From positions 102,486,410-102,550,409 of the forward strand of contig CM063284.1 of NCBI GenBank assembly GCA_032173965.1: a DNA stretch of 64,000 bases, in the 5' to 3' direction. Below the pieces are notes generated by a model. The model saw only the letters and a list, made by a program, of their open reading frames with translations, searched no databases and was not told where the DNA came from. The DNA is from Sitta carolinensis. Taxonomy: Eukaryota > Chordata > Aves > Passeriformes > Sittidae. The position numbers were made by a program, and so were the translations under genes. Shown one piece after another: positions 27,155 through 39,900 of this stretch (position 1 is its first letter; every line of letters starts with the position of its first letter).

Positions 27155-27975
27155 AATACTGCTGAAACCTTGCTATAACACCTTGCTCACTCTGGTAAAA
27201 AAAGAAGAGAATAAGAACACCTGGCAGTTTCTTACATGTCTTTCATTTTCAAGATTTCATTCCTATTTCTTTGTGATTGCAGGTTTGATTTGCAACAGCT
27301 GAAACTAGCAGCCCTTCTGCTTCTTTCAAGAGTTCTGGTACCTGGTCTCCAGGGCCACACATCATGCTACAACAGTACTACAAAGCTTAAAAATCTTTAC
27401 GCATGTAACTAGAATCTACTTAGAGTAAGTTCCTATTTAGTGAAACTTTGTCTACAGTGAAGTAGAATTAATGTTGTACTGAGTTCTAACCCACTCTACT
27501 GTGGAAACATCTCTACTTAAATATATTTTGAGAAAAGCCCTATCCCAGCGCAGAACTTTTTGCAACTCGAGTTACAGGTTCACTAGCCAGAATGAAACAG
27601 AGCATGATAAATGTGAAGAACTGATTCTTTTTGACTTACAAATGCTTCGTTAGACTCTCCTGTCATTGTAGCAATGTAATTCCAAGAAAATTCCTTGTAA
27701 GTCGGTTTAGTTACACCAGCATAAATGAGAAGAGAATTGAATTCATTGTTTGTAACAAAGAGGGGGAGTAATTAAACCACTGTTTTAACACATACTATTA
27801 GTAAGCCATCAGCAATTCCCAAGAGTACTAAACACTACATGCAGTGTGGGTACATGTGCATTCTTCATGATTTATGGATGGAAATGGATTAAAAAAATAT
27901 ATAGCTGCACTGAAACCAACCCGATATCTTAGAAGTCTGCTAACTGATATTGCAGAAAACCTGCTAAAAATTAGG

Positions 27976-28020
27976 AAATACAATTTCTTAATTACATGCT
28001 GTCAATAAGAAATTGTATTT
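27976..28020. repeat. Perfect inverted repeat, 15-bp arms, 15-nt loop
   Basis: The left arm AAATACAATTTCTTA (27976-27990) is the exact reverse complement of TAAGAAATTGTATTT (28006-28020). Fifteen bases lie between them, and TAATTAG-type homeobox-like motifs flank the hairpin. It is shorter than a typical microRNA precursor stem. Function is unknown. Confidence 0.85.
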
Positions 28021-29314
28021 ATTAATTAGACCCTAATGCTGTTGTTCAGTACAGTCATCTAAAGTTTTACAGCACAATGCTTAAAATGGGTCTTTTTAGG
28101 TGAGAGGGAATGACCTGCAGGTGGTCTCATAAAAGCTCCAACACAGGCAATAGGGATTACCATAATTACTTTGCCATTCTACAAGTAGTTAATGGGATTA
28201 CACCCTAAGGCTAACCACTTGCTCACAGTGCCCAGTGCAAATTTTCTGAAAGAATCTGGGTAAGCACAAATGCTTTAATGATACGCTTCATAATTTCATC
28301 TATTGCACCTCATAAAGAGCACTAATAAGTTAAAACACCCTGAATCAAAGAGACTGAGAAGAAATAAACTCCTTTGGCTTCCTGTACCATTGATGCAGTA
28401 ACTCTGCCCTCTGACTCCTTCAGGCTGTGTTCACTCCCCTTTGTTTCATTGGTGTTAGGTCTGAAAGATGCTTCATCATTCCTACTAGGTTTATAGTCCA
28501 CAACTCCTTTCTTTGCTGACTTTCATACGTATCTATTTTTGGCCACCTACTTTATTTTATTTTCTTTTCATGCTTGGGCCGAAATAACTTCATTTTTTCC
28601 ACCATGCCTTATAATTATATTCTCATCTCACCCACTCGATTTGTTTCTTTTTTCATCTGTCCATTGAAGTAGCTCTTCTATACTTTCATGCTACAATTTG
28701 TTTTGTCTTGTTATCTTCATACCCTGGTTATTTCCCACATCCTTCTCTTCTCCTGTTTCTGTTCATTTTCTTTAGAACACATTCACTAAAACCCTACTTT
28801 TGCTTTTGGAAAATGCTTTATTTTTCATCACGGCTTTCTTGTATCTTCTTCTACTGGTTACAGTTTATTCCCCAATCTACTTACATCTAAATGTTCCCCA
28901 AAGTGTTTAAAAACATTCCTCCATGTACTGAAATATGTGTATTTTATGTGTTCACTTTAATGTAAATCTTGCATATTTTGTAGTAAGTATATTTTTAGAA
29001 TGCAATCTTCACAAAGAAGGTAAGTAGCCATTATTATGTTCATGCTTTAAATAAAAGCTTGTAAAGACTTATAGGTCTAAACAGCGCATTTTGGGAAAAT
29101 ATTTAAAACAGCAATCAACAAGTACCTAGTTAATCACCCTGGTTTCTTCTATCACTCCCTTGTAACAGCTGGATAGACTCTTGAGATTTACATAAGCAAA
29201 ACCTATTTACTGAACCTCTTATCAAGTTTAACAGGCTATGGGTGACATTCTTACTGCATTAACAGTAAGCCCTGATTCCATACACGGAGCACACTGATTT
29301 GTATGGCAAAGTAC

Positions 29315-29489
29315 CTTTGACTATCAGTTCTGCATAGTTGGATACACCAACTCCTCCCTCTGTCCGGATCATGCAGCGATAGTTGCCAGCGTCCCGCTTC
29401 GTGGCATTCACCACACTGAAAAGAGCTACAAATCGTCGGGCGTTGAACACTTTTATGTCCTTCAAGGGTGCATCCCGTACATAAATACC
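29315..29489 (-). CDS. PTPRM: PTPRM exon: second half of the Ig-like domain
   Basis: This exon is 175 nt. A pyrimidine-rich acceptor ends in CCTTTGCCTAG just above 29489, and the donor is GTACTT just below 29315. It enters in phase 0 and leaves in phase 1. The 58 residues start GIYVRDAPLKDIKVFNARR and end NYAELIVK. The DAGNYRCMIRTEGG segment is the typical Ig strand F with the second disulfide cysteine, and the DxGxYxC signature is intact. One sequon, NAT, is visible in VVNATKRDAG. The last G joins AG of the following exon to give glutamate, starting the linker EPPVPIAPP before the first FN3 domain. Translation past the donor would soon reach a stop, so the donor is needed. Confidence 0.95.
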
Positions 29490-30851
29490 CTAGGCAAAGG
29501 AAATAAAATAAAGGATATAATTAGTCATATTTAAAAGAAAATACTGACAACCCATTTTATTTCTCTCAAGGAGAGTTCCCCAGGAAGAGAAGAAAGATAA
29601 AAGCAGAAATCTATATGTTACTTTTACAGGTGTGACAGGGAGACTTTTCTACCTTCCCATGTGAGTAAAACCATTCATCATGACTGAGCAACCATTAATC
29701 TGTAACAGCTGCTTTCAACTCTTTATAGATTAACTAATGGAAATACTTGAGAGCAATGTAACATTTACTCACTTAACTTGTTTTACACAAATACTTAAAT
29801 TTATTCCTTTGAAAAACCCATGAAGTCCAGCATAGTCAGTCTGTGCTTTCTCCTCCCTCCCTGTATCTGCTGCTTGGCATATGCATTTTGCAGGGAGACA
29901 TCAGTGGATGGTTCTCATAGTAGCATCCACCAAGGGGTTATCAGCAACTGTGGTAGAAGAGACCAGGCACAGATTTACCAGGTAAATGCCTGAAGCTGTC
30001 CCCACCTCTCAGCATGACACTGGAAACTGGGCAGTTCGTATTTCAGCACAGTGTCTTGCTGTCAATTCAACACGTTACATGTATGGCATGAGAAAATGTG
30101 CCCTGCAACAGCTGAGGAGCACAAGGAGTGAAAAACGGAGGGGAGGAGACAGAAGAAGGCAGAGATGGCAACTTGCCATGTCCTTTGACACAAAGATAAT
30201 GGCAGAGAGACTAGGCTGTCAAATCCTCATCAGAACTCATGCTCCACCTGACCATGAAATAGGATATGTGGACTATGAACACTCAAAACACATGCAGAAA
30301 ATGTGTAATGATTGATCTATGAAAGGTTTATAAAGCTTGGAAAAAAAAAAAAAATCAAACCACCATCAAAATCTAATGACAACATTAACCCAAACAAGCA
30401 AGATGCACTTTTCACACAATCATGTGTATTCCAACAAACAGAAGGCTGCAAACACAATATCGAAACATGAAGAGAAACTGGAAAACACCAACTAAAACTT
30501 CTCAAAAATCATTCTCTCTAGGAAGGCACACACACTGTTGTGCTATGTAATGTATGTATGCTATGTAATCACACCAGATATGCTTAGTGTGTTTCTCTGA
30601 CTTGCGGAGCATCAAGCAGGTCAAGGGTTCTGCACTACCAAGCTTCTATAAACCAACAACATATCTTGTGGTCTGTTCTTCTGCCCTGGAGTTTGTAGTT
30701 TGTCCAACAGAATTTGGGACATATAGAAAATACTGATCTCATTTTACTATCATCTTATTTGCCACTAAATTGGAAGTATCCTTGAAAGACAAGTTATAAG
30801 GAAAGCATTTTAAACAACAGTCACGCAAAATTAAACTCATCCATAAATCAC

Positions 30852-30885
30852 CTGTTATACCAAAGAAACTGTTATACCAAAGAAA
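30852..30885. repeat. 17-bp perfect tandem duplication
   Basis: CTGTTATACCAAAGAAA occurs twice head to tail with no mismatch. Likely a recent local duplication. Confidence 0.85.
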
Positions 30886-33822
30886 CAATATAATTAACAA
30901 TAAATATTGATTCTAATGCACAGTAATGTAATTTCCTCTTTAAAAGAAAATGTGGGTGATGTAAAGCTCACATGAAAGAAAAAAAAAGTTTGTTAAGATG
31001 TCCAAAGAAGAATGTGCTATCATGCGTTAAAAATTACTTGGCCATAAATTATTACTTGAGAATTACTTCAGATAATTGAAGTATCCTTATGATTCCTCAA
31101 AGTTTGAGCTGCTGATAAAGCAGCTTCTGTGACATGGCCTGACAGTTACCAAAACCTAAACTTGGAAAGAAACATTTAAAACTACTATTTCAAAACTACT
31201 ATTTTTACCAGTTTTGCCACTGTAATACCCCTTTAGCAAGAATGGCTGCAGATAACAGGAGATAAGCAGAGGGTTAATTAGGATTTTAGAGAATGAGTAT
31301 TTCTTAAAAGCCACATTATTTCTTACGTAATACAACAACTCAATAAATCATGATAATCAGAGCTGCTGATCAACCACAAGCCATAAGCCAGTTTTGAAGT
31401 ATGTTACTGCAGCTTTCAGACTCTTGAAGGATCCCATACATACCCAAATCTCATGGTTATATTACATCCACCCCTATTACTATTCCCATTTTTCTAGTTG
31501 CAACATTAGGAAGCCTTATGCAGGCTATTTTATCCTGCACAGAAATAGGGTAAGTTATTCCCTAGGGAAAAACACAGTGCCACTCACTGATTAATTCCAG
31601 CACCTAAACTAGCTCAGCTCATTTAGAGTGTGAACAAACTCCTCCGCTCCACAGACTGCACAGTACACTCTCCCTTCCACGTGGGTAACCTGAATCCACA
31701 ACTTACCAGGACTCTTTTATTAAGAGTTACCATATAATTGAAGAACTGTGTCAGTATTTTAAAATAACAATTTCTTGCTGTTTCCACGAGAAAGAGATGA
31801 AGGGAAAGGACTAGGCAATGCCACTGTAATTTTTGCCTTCATTTGCAGTTCATGAAGAGGGGGCAATCATGGCAAGATATGATGCATACAGAGTCCCCTC
31901 TGGCTACAGAGAGAACTGTCTCCTACCACACTGTCCCCTCAGACCTTCAAGTGGCTGGTAGAAATCCTGAACTTCACAGTCTGGCTATTCATAGAAACTG
32001 CCAGCGGTCCTTGAAGGCAACCGCTCCAATACCCACCCCCATAGGACATATTTTCCATCTTTTACATGCATATTTAGAATGGAAATTGGAACTAATCAAT
32101 GCACTGCAGCAGTTACAATAAATCACTATTTCACTTGGGTCCCATAATCTCTTTCACCTCCTGCTGATTCTCAAATATACAAATCTCACCTGATTTTGAA
32201 TGTTTTAACTGCTGTTCTACAACAGGAAATCTCAGTTTGATTAAGTAATTGACTTACATGGCTTTGTGACACATGCCATCCATTCACATACCAATAATTT
32301 TAACTGAAAAAAGAGAAGCCAAATCAGATTTCAGGAGGCACACATCACTTTGCTCAAATGAAAAAGCTAGAGGAACCTTAAATGTAATTCAACTTGGCTC
32401 CACAGATGATTTGAGCATAATTGCCCTCCACCACAACCCAGGTGAGAAAAGGTTATTAATGGTGGCTTCAAAATTCATGAAACAGCTCTGGAATAAAAAA
32501 GCCATTACTATTATTACTATAACAAAGCTGTAAAATATACGTGACATTATTATCAATAAAGATTATCTTGAATGACTTCTCTTGAACATTACAAACTCAT
32601 GGAGGCAAAGTGTAGAGTGTCTAATTATATGTTAGAACTCAAATAGTCCCACAGAATCACTAGCATGACATTTTACACTAGAATTCAAAGGAGAAGAAAA
32701 AAATCCGATTTTTTTTTTCTTTACTCTCTTTAGGGAGAAATATTTCCAAGGAAAATATAGTGTCTGGAACAGACAAAGACTAAGAAACATAATTGCTTTA
32801 CGTTCCACAAGAAAAAATACAGCCCAAGAGAGCAAGTTTTCCCTCCCTTCTGGGAGAACAGCAAATGAGTAGGAGAGCTGCCTAATTGATTTAAGCCTAA
32901 GCATAAAGGAACAGTAATGAAGATAATGAATTCAAGTATAAGAAAAGTTCAATCTCTAGGCATTATAGAAGACAGTTACAAAGGCTGCACACAAAAGAAA
33001 AATAAAAAATCCCACACCTACAACTTCTCCCCAAACTCTTATTTCAGGAGTGGACAAATGGCAGAAGATTATTTTTAGTGTGGAAAAATGCTATTTACAA
33101 TTTGATATATGAATACAGAATCGTTTCTGTTTTAACAGCACCCACACATACAGCTTTGCTCCCTTTATTTGTAATTCACTGTTTCTTCTCCCTGACTTAC
33201 TGCAATGACTTCAGTAAGTCACCCAGTTATGGTATTTTTTTCCCAGTATGTAACAGGCCCATTTCAGCTCACTGTATCATAAATTACAAGCTCTCAGTGC
33301 TGACTGCCAACAGCTATTTCATTTAGAATGGCTAAAAATAACACATAAAATGAAAATTTGTTTATTAAACACACTAGCACATCCCGCTACAATTTCTTTA
33401 TGAAGAACTATTTTTAGTAGCATTTAGAAAAGTAAGTTATCATCACTCACTAATTCAACAATCTGAACTCCCACAAATAGGAGTTCACTTACGATACACT
33501 GTTTTACTAGCTACAGTCATTAAGACTTTAATCTCAGGTTTTTTGAGATTCTGAAATTTACCAGTAGGTCTTGCGAACTCTCACTTTATACATGAAAACC
33601 TGAATCTTCCCAAATACATGGTATTTTACTGAAAAACAAACAAAAAAAAAGACAAATCCATAATTTACTAATCCCATTCCAGAAAGGAGAATAAAACTGA
33701 TGATTTACAATACAACACCATGGTACTGGTATTAAGACCTACTAGAACAGGTTGTTGGAGCAAATTTGCAGCATCCTTTTTTCTGGGTGATGCTTATTGG
33801 TTTTTGGTTTTTGTTTTGTTGG

Positions 33823-33907
33823 TTTTTTTTTTTTTTTAAATACAATTAAAAAATAAATATGGTTCTTTTAACTTTCTTTACTTTTTCTTTTAACTTTCTT
33901 TACTTTA
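33823..33907. repeat. Poly-T run and duplicated pyrimidine-rich motif
   Basis: A 15-T run (33823-33837) is followed, after AT-rich sequence, by two tandem copies of TCTTTTAACTTTCTTTACTT (33864-33907). A low-complexity region. Confidence 0.8.
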
Positions 33908-36850
33908 GCCCTGATTTGCCACACAAAAGTCTGAGGCTTTACTACTGATTAGGGCTGTTAGCTTTTCCCGCCCCTGGGACTTGGAGAACTGTGTGAACAC
34001 GGTATGTCATTCTTTGGAAAGAGGAAGCTGCCATAACCATTTAACGTTAGACCTGCCAGGACTACAGGGGCCATGTCCCCAGGGCAGAGCTATCTCACCT
34101 CCTTAGAAGACAAGAACTATGGCCATTGAATAAATATTGAGACCATAAATGAAAATAATAGATTCCATTGGCTGCTGAGAAACCTGTGCACTTTCAAATG
34201 CTCAGAGAAAGCTTTTAAAAATACCAAGTACATATAAAAAAAATACTACTTAAGCCAACTAATGAAAATATGTATCTGGTAAGAATAAATTTTCTATTAA
34301 ACAGCAAGTTTTTTAATAGATAGGGATATAAAAAAAAAAAGCTTAATTTAAATTCAAGATATACGCAGCTTGAAAATATCATATTCCTAGTACCAACATA
34401 ATAAATACGTATACAGACAGCTTAAAACACTTTAAAATGCACATTATTTTTCCATTTTAGGCAAGTTAGAATGAAAAGAAATAGGTTGATAGTTATTCAA
34501 ATTACACTTACTGGCTCTTCTAGGCAATGAACTAACTCTAAGTCTTTTAAATGATCAGCAATTTAGCAGCAAAATATCTATATACTAAACCTTTAAGAAA
34601 TACTTTTTAAAAAATGCAGCAGCAATTCAAAGGCATTGAACTTCTGGGTTCATGCTCGTTACATCCAGCACTACCAGCAACTCAAGGCATGTATCAACAA
34701 TTTTGTCAGAAGAGAGTTAAAAGGAAACATCAGTCACCCTCTGTCCATACAGGTAGATTAGGCAGTTCTTCATACATTTAACAGAAGAAAGGGTTCACAG
34801 TATCCCACCTCCAAATATGCACATTTATAAAATTGTGATTAGAATTATACCAGTGGGATCTCAAATAAAACCAGCAAGTCCACAAGCAATTTTTGTTTAA
34901 AATATGTATAAAATCTAAATCAAATAGTAATTAATAGCTCAGGAAAATTGCTTTGCAGAGTTCATATAATTCAGTAACTAAGATGGCTACCTCTGAATTT
35001 CTAGATTTGTGTTTATAACCAAGACAACTGTTTGTCAGTCTAGATTAGAGCCATCACACATCCTGTGATTATCCTGTATTTATTCTATCCGTGTAAGTAT
35101 ATTTCATTCAAGTAATCAGGCCATGCTGGAAAGAGATTATTATTGTCCTATTTGGAATTATTCTGCTATGAGACAGAATTGCACTCTGCAGGTGTACCTA
35201 AGAGGTATTCAAGCAAACTATTATTACCTTTCAAGAAAGGTTTCTCCTTTCAGTATTTTAATGTTTGATAACTGAACCTTTTCTACAAATCACACAGCTC
35301 TCTAGAAATCCCTGTTTAATATTACTAAACCTAAATACTGGCTCCAGTTGTCAGGTAGTACTGTAAAATATTATTTAAGTTACACATCGAGTAGTCACAT
35401 TATCAAATATTAAGCACTGACATCTATTTGAAGACTCAGTTACAAACACAGAAAGTAAACAAAGACAATGCATAATCTGGAGTCATTAAACTCTGTGTAA
35501 TTTTACCAAAGCAGTTACTCTCTACTCATATACTGAAAGTATTTTGCATCATTCTGACAGGAGAAAATTTGTTATCATTACATAGGCATTTTTAAAATGT
35601 CTATTAAATGTCTATTTAATAGTAAGAAAAATCAACCCAAAAACTAAACCCCTATTCATTCTATTACTTATTTTTACTTTAAATTCCAGAGCAGCTAAGA
35701 AGAGTTTATATCCTCTAACAATTTGCCAGTGCTCACAAAATATGTAAAATTCCAAATCTTCTTTCCATTAATTTTTAATAGCACACAATAGAATATAAAA
35801 TGAGTTGTAGAAAATGACAGCCTCAGAAACATCTGGAGAAAGCAAAGTCCCAGGAAATATCTATATAACAAGGAGTTTAATACTTGGGATAAAAAAATTA
35901 TGGCAATGATCTATGTATCTACTAAGCATTTTGTAGAACTCGCAGCCCTACTTATAAAGTCACTTACTCTAATATTGTATTTTAATTCTTTGAAGTACAC
36001 AACACTTAGTACTTCTCACCACCCTTTTATTTAAAATTCCAAGAGCTAGGATGAACACCTTGCTAAAAACTGAAGAGAACATACATAGGAATTTAAATAC
36101 TCTGGGGCTTGGCACTCTGCAGGGCTAGAAGAAGCAAAGTGATGAGGAGAAAATGAGGAAATAAGAGTTCATTAAACTAATTTTCATTGGTGCACACCAT
36201 ACAATGCATAGTAATGCAGGTCTTTGTGTACCTTTTCTACCCAACTCCGTAACAGGAGACTTAAAAATCAGTGCACTCATGTCCCACATTCCCTTCACTG
36301 AAAAAGTGTTAATCTTGGGAAGAAAGGCAGCATGGAAAGAAGAAACACCAACATGCAAGTTCTGGGGCCAGCCTGAAGTCTAATCCAAAGTTTAAAACAA
36401 GCTGAATAGCAGGCAAATCCAAAGCAACACTGAGTCCTCCAGGGAAGGTAAGGAAGAAGCAGCCAAGAAAGAAACACACGCAGATTTGAGGGTGACAAAT
36501 CACGAAGAGCACAGCTACTGCCTCTTGGATAGATTCTTCTAAATGGGAGGAATGAATGGTGAAAAGGGAGGCAGGAAAAAAAGCTGTAATAAAGCCCTCA
36601 ATACTGACAGTGCAACTTGTGAGTAAAGACAACCACAGCAGTAATAATCAGTAGTAAGGAAGGAACACGTTGGTTCATGTAGCAGGGAAGCTGATATAAA
36701 GGGGTTTGGCTGGAAGTGTTTCAGTCTTAATTACTGAGACAGTCAACAGCTCCTACTCACAACATTCACCTTCCCATCATGTTCTCTTTGGATTTTATTT
36801 AAATTTTACTTTGGTTCTCCTTGCCTCAAAACAGCTTCAATAGCCTTTTT

Positions 36851-36854
<4 letters not shown>

Positions 36855-36901
<47 letters not shown>
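36855..36901. repeat. Poly-A run (47 nt)
   Basis: This is the longest homopolymer in the window. On the gene strand it reads poly-T. The sequence to its left shows no transcript-like feature, so a retrocopy tail is not supported. Its length in the assembly may be inaccurate. Confidence 0.9.
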
Positions 36902-36906
<5 letters not shown>

Positions 36907-39900
36907 CTCCTGAATTCCAATTTGAACAAGGTACCTTCCTCCCAGCAGTAAGGTTATACATTTTACCTACAGTATTCAAAGTAAAGGTCATTGTTTCTTA
37001 CTCCCAAAGGTCCAGCACAGTGCAGAAAACTTAGTGAATGTATTTCATCAGTTCCCTAATTCTTTTGTGTCCTTAAGTGATTCTACTGCTGCTGAACAGT
37101 GCTCCATATCAAGGCAGTCTTCAGGATCCAGTCTTCAGGCCAGCATCCTGCACTCTTGAAAGGAAAGCCGAATTTAACCAGCCCTCTGTGGCACAGGTCA
37201 ACTGTTTCATTATCTTAGGTCTGCTAATCATCATTTTATTATTTAACACTCCAGAATTACTGGAAGACTAACACATCACAATGAGTTTCATGAAAAGTAA
37301 ACACTTGATTTCTTTATCTTTAAAATCAGACAAGAATTTCAAAAAGGTCTAACTGGTAATCTCAGAACAACTTTTCTTATGGGTCACTTCATTAAATGAG
37401 TATATATGTGGGGATGAAAGAAGGGAAAGGTTTATGTGTATTCCCTCTGACTTATGTCCATAATTTTCTGCAGATAAGCAAATTTTCTGCAAATCAATGT
37501 ATGTATTGAATTCATTAGTATTTGGTAGCTTCTGAATACCTGAGATACAGATCAAAAACAGGGAGAAAAAAAAAGAAGAAACAAGAATTATTACTACCTG
37601 TTACCACAAATACTTTTTTCATAGTTCAATTTTGTAACTTGTAATACAAAAATAATAACCGCTCTCTTGCATGGTACTTCTGACATGATAGATATAATAT
37701 TCAACGTCAGCCAATGTACAAGATCAAAATCCACTAATTGTTTCAAGTTACTTTGCCAATCTTTCCCCAGGTCTCTTAAGGTTTTGCACTCTTGCGCATA
37801 ATGAAGGTCCCAGTGGATTAAACACAGTTTAGAGTGTACCTCTAAAAGCAAAACTTCTACAGTTCATAAATGTTTCAGATTTACTTCTTTTCTCAAATCC
37901 CTTTTGGACACTGAAGATTACCAAAGAGACCAATGAGGAGCAATATTTTTGTGATAAAAAGGATTTTTCAAACTTTAATGCCTTTATGAAGTTCTCAGAC
38001 CTCACATTGCCTTCATAAGCAGGAACAGTTGGATATACTACTTGGATACTAAAAACACATTTCAGGGTCACAAGCACGCTCTTGGCAGAGCAGACTCCAC
38101 CTCTGCTAGACAGGAGACGAAGGAAGGCCTTCGGAGGACACCACCCATTATCATTCCTTGCAACCAGATGGATGACCAGCACTAGTACAGAGGGAAGCAT
38201 GTCTTCCCTCTATCTACAGTACGTTTTTCCTAGTGCATCAAGCGTTGCTTAGGGTTTTAGGTTTTCTAATAAAGTAATCAAATTTTCTTATACCCACTTA
38301 AGTTTCTTTTTTGGCATCACTACCAACATGGTCTCTTGTGCTAGTGACCTGAAGAGTTTCTGATTTAAGGGTTTTGAATAGTATCATGACATAAAACTTC
38401 ACAACCGTTAAGTATTTTCCCCAGAATTCAACTATTTTAGGTAACACTTCCACACCACTGAGGAATGATAGGGCTGGTACCCAATGATACGAGTGACATT
38501 TACTCTTCCACCTACCCTTATCTGAATTATTTTAGTATTAGAAACAAAATTCACTGACACTTCTTCATGGTTACCAACATTAGGCTTTTTATCGCCAGGC
38601 ATACCAGTCTGGGTGGATTGGGAGCCTGTAGAGCAGCTTTACTGGCCAGGCTTCTTCAGTATTCTTCCAGAAGAGAATATAAGGCTTATTTGTGGCTCTA
38701 CTGCTACAGCGACACCATCTCATACAAGTCATAGAAAGCTATAGATTCAGAGCAGCTGCTGCAGCACCAGGCATTTGACTTTTTCCAGCTGTGCCTTTCA
38801 CTGCTCATAGTACAAGAGAAGAGTACACAGTGCCTGCTCTACCACTTAAGTGTTGCTGAAGCTAACCTGTAACAGAAAACTTGGAAAGCCACCTTTAATG
38901 AACATTCCCACTACACTGAAACACACTCAGCTGCACATAGCTTACTAATAAAATCACTAGACTCAAAGGTTCCTGCCACCTCCAGAACCTCAGCAAAGTC
39001 ACAACACTTCACAGATAGATCAATTTCAAGATGACATTTTGCTTCTTATATATGTTCACTGGGATTTATCATTAACAGTCCACAATTAATTAATTTCTCC
39101 TAGTCTCTGGTCTTGTTAATAACTGAAGATACCATAAGAGAAATCAGAGAAGCATTAGTCAAATCTGTATTCAAACAAGAATAAAACCAGTAAGCCCGTG
39201 TAAAAAAGTGTATTACATGCATCAGATGATTCGTATGTAAGGCAGATAAAGAGCAAAAATGTTTCACCAAAGATCACAGCTCCTTAGACAATAGCTAACA
39301 CAAGCACAATACATATCAGAAGCCTCCTACACTTCTCTTCATAGACATTGTTCTGCCATATGGTAAGATTACTGCACGATTACTGAAAAGCTACTAATAC
39401 TGATTAATGATAATTAATAGAAAATACAGAATATGTACTGCAAAAAATGCACTAAATGTATATGAGTGGCAAGGGGGACACAAAGAAAGTAACATTCCAA
39501 AACCTGGAAATAATATTAAATAATTATCATAATTTAATAAAACAAAACCAAAAAAACTTCCACCTATGCAGTAATGTATAGAGTCCCTTCCTATAGGACA
39601 TTAATTTTCCTTCTGACAGTAAAATTAACTCAGGTTACCTACAAAAAAATCCCACATCAGGACGCACATGCTTCAGGATGCATGCAATCCTGGCAAAATC
39701 TTTAGCTGACTGATGTTATTAAAGCTCTTCTCTAGGCAATGGATTCTAGACAATTTGTAGTGCACCAAAGGTGGTTTGACCAGTCTTGCAAGACTGAGCT
39801 ATTGATGAGCAGGAGGAATAATGGTTTTGTGCGCTCCTGTAGTACACAAATGAACCCAGTCATCAAACAACAAATACTTTAAAGATGTAAAGAACATCTT

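Larger units (their letters stand above)
21379..29314 (-). other. PTPRM: PTPRM intron between Ig (second half) and FN3-1 exons
   Basis: This 7936-nt intron has a GTACTT donor at 29314 and a CTGTTTTTCAG acceptor at 21379. Contents: a CR1 fragment at 24821-25440, a 13-C run at 27142-27154, a hairpin at 27976-28020, and otherwise AT-rich unique sequence. The GC-richer stretch at 25440-25680 just beyond the CR1 has open frames on the plus strand but no recognisable protein, and may be more diverged repeat. Confidence 0.85.

Noticed and set aside
29986..30315. A 109-codon plus-strand open frame rich in arginine
   Set aside because: No recognised domain, antisense to PTPRM inside an intron, and no promoter or splice context; probably chance.
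36309..36632. A 107-codon minus-strand frame rich in F, L and S resembling a membrane protein
   Set aside because: The composition reflects reading A-rich DNA in reverse, and overlapping frames give the same look. No homologue was recognised.
37829..38200. A 123-codon minus-strand open frame
   Set aside because: No domain or splice-site support; it does not match any expected PTPRM exon.
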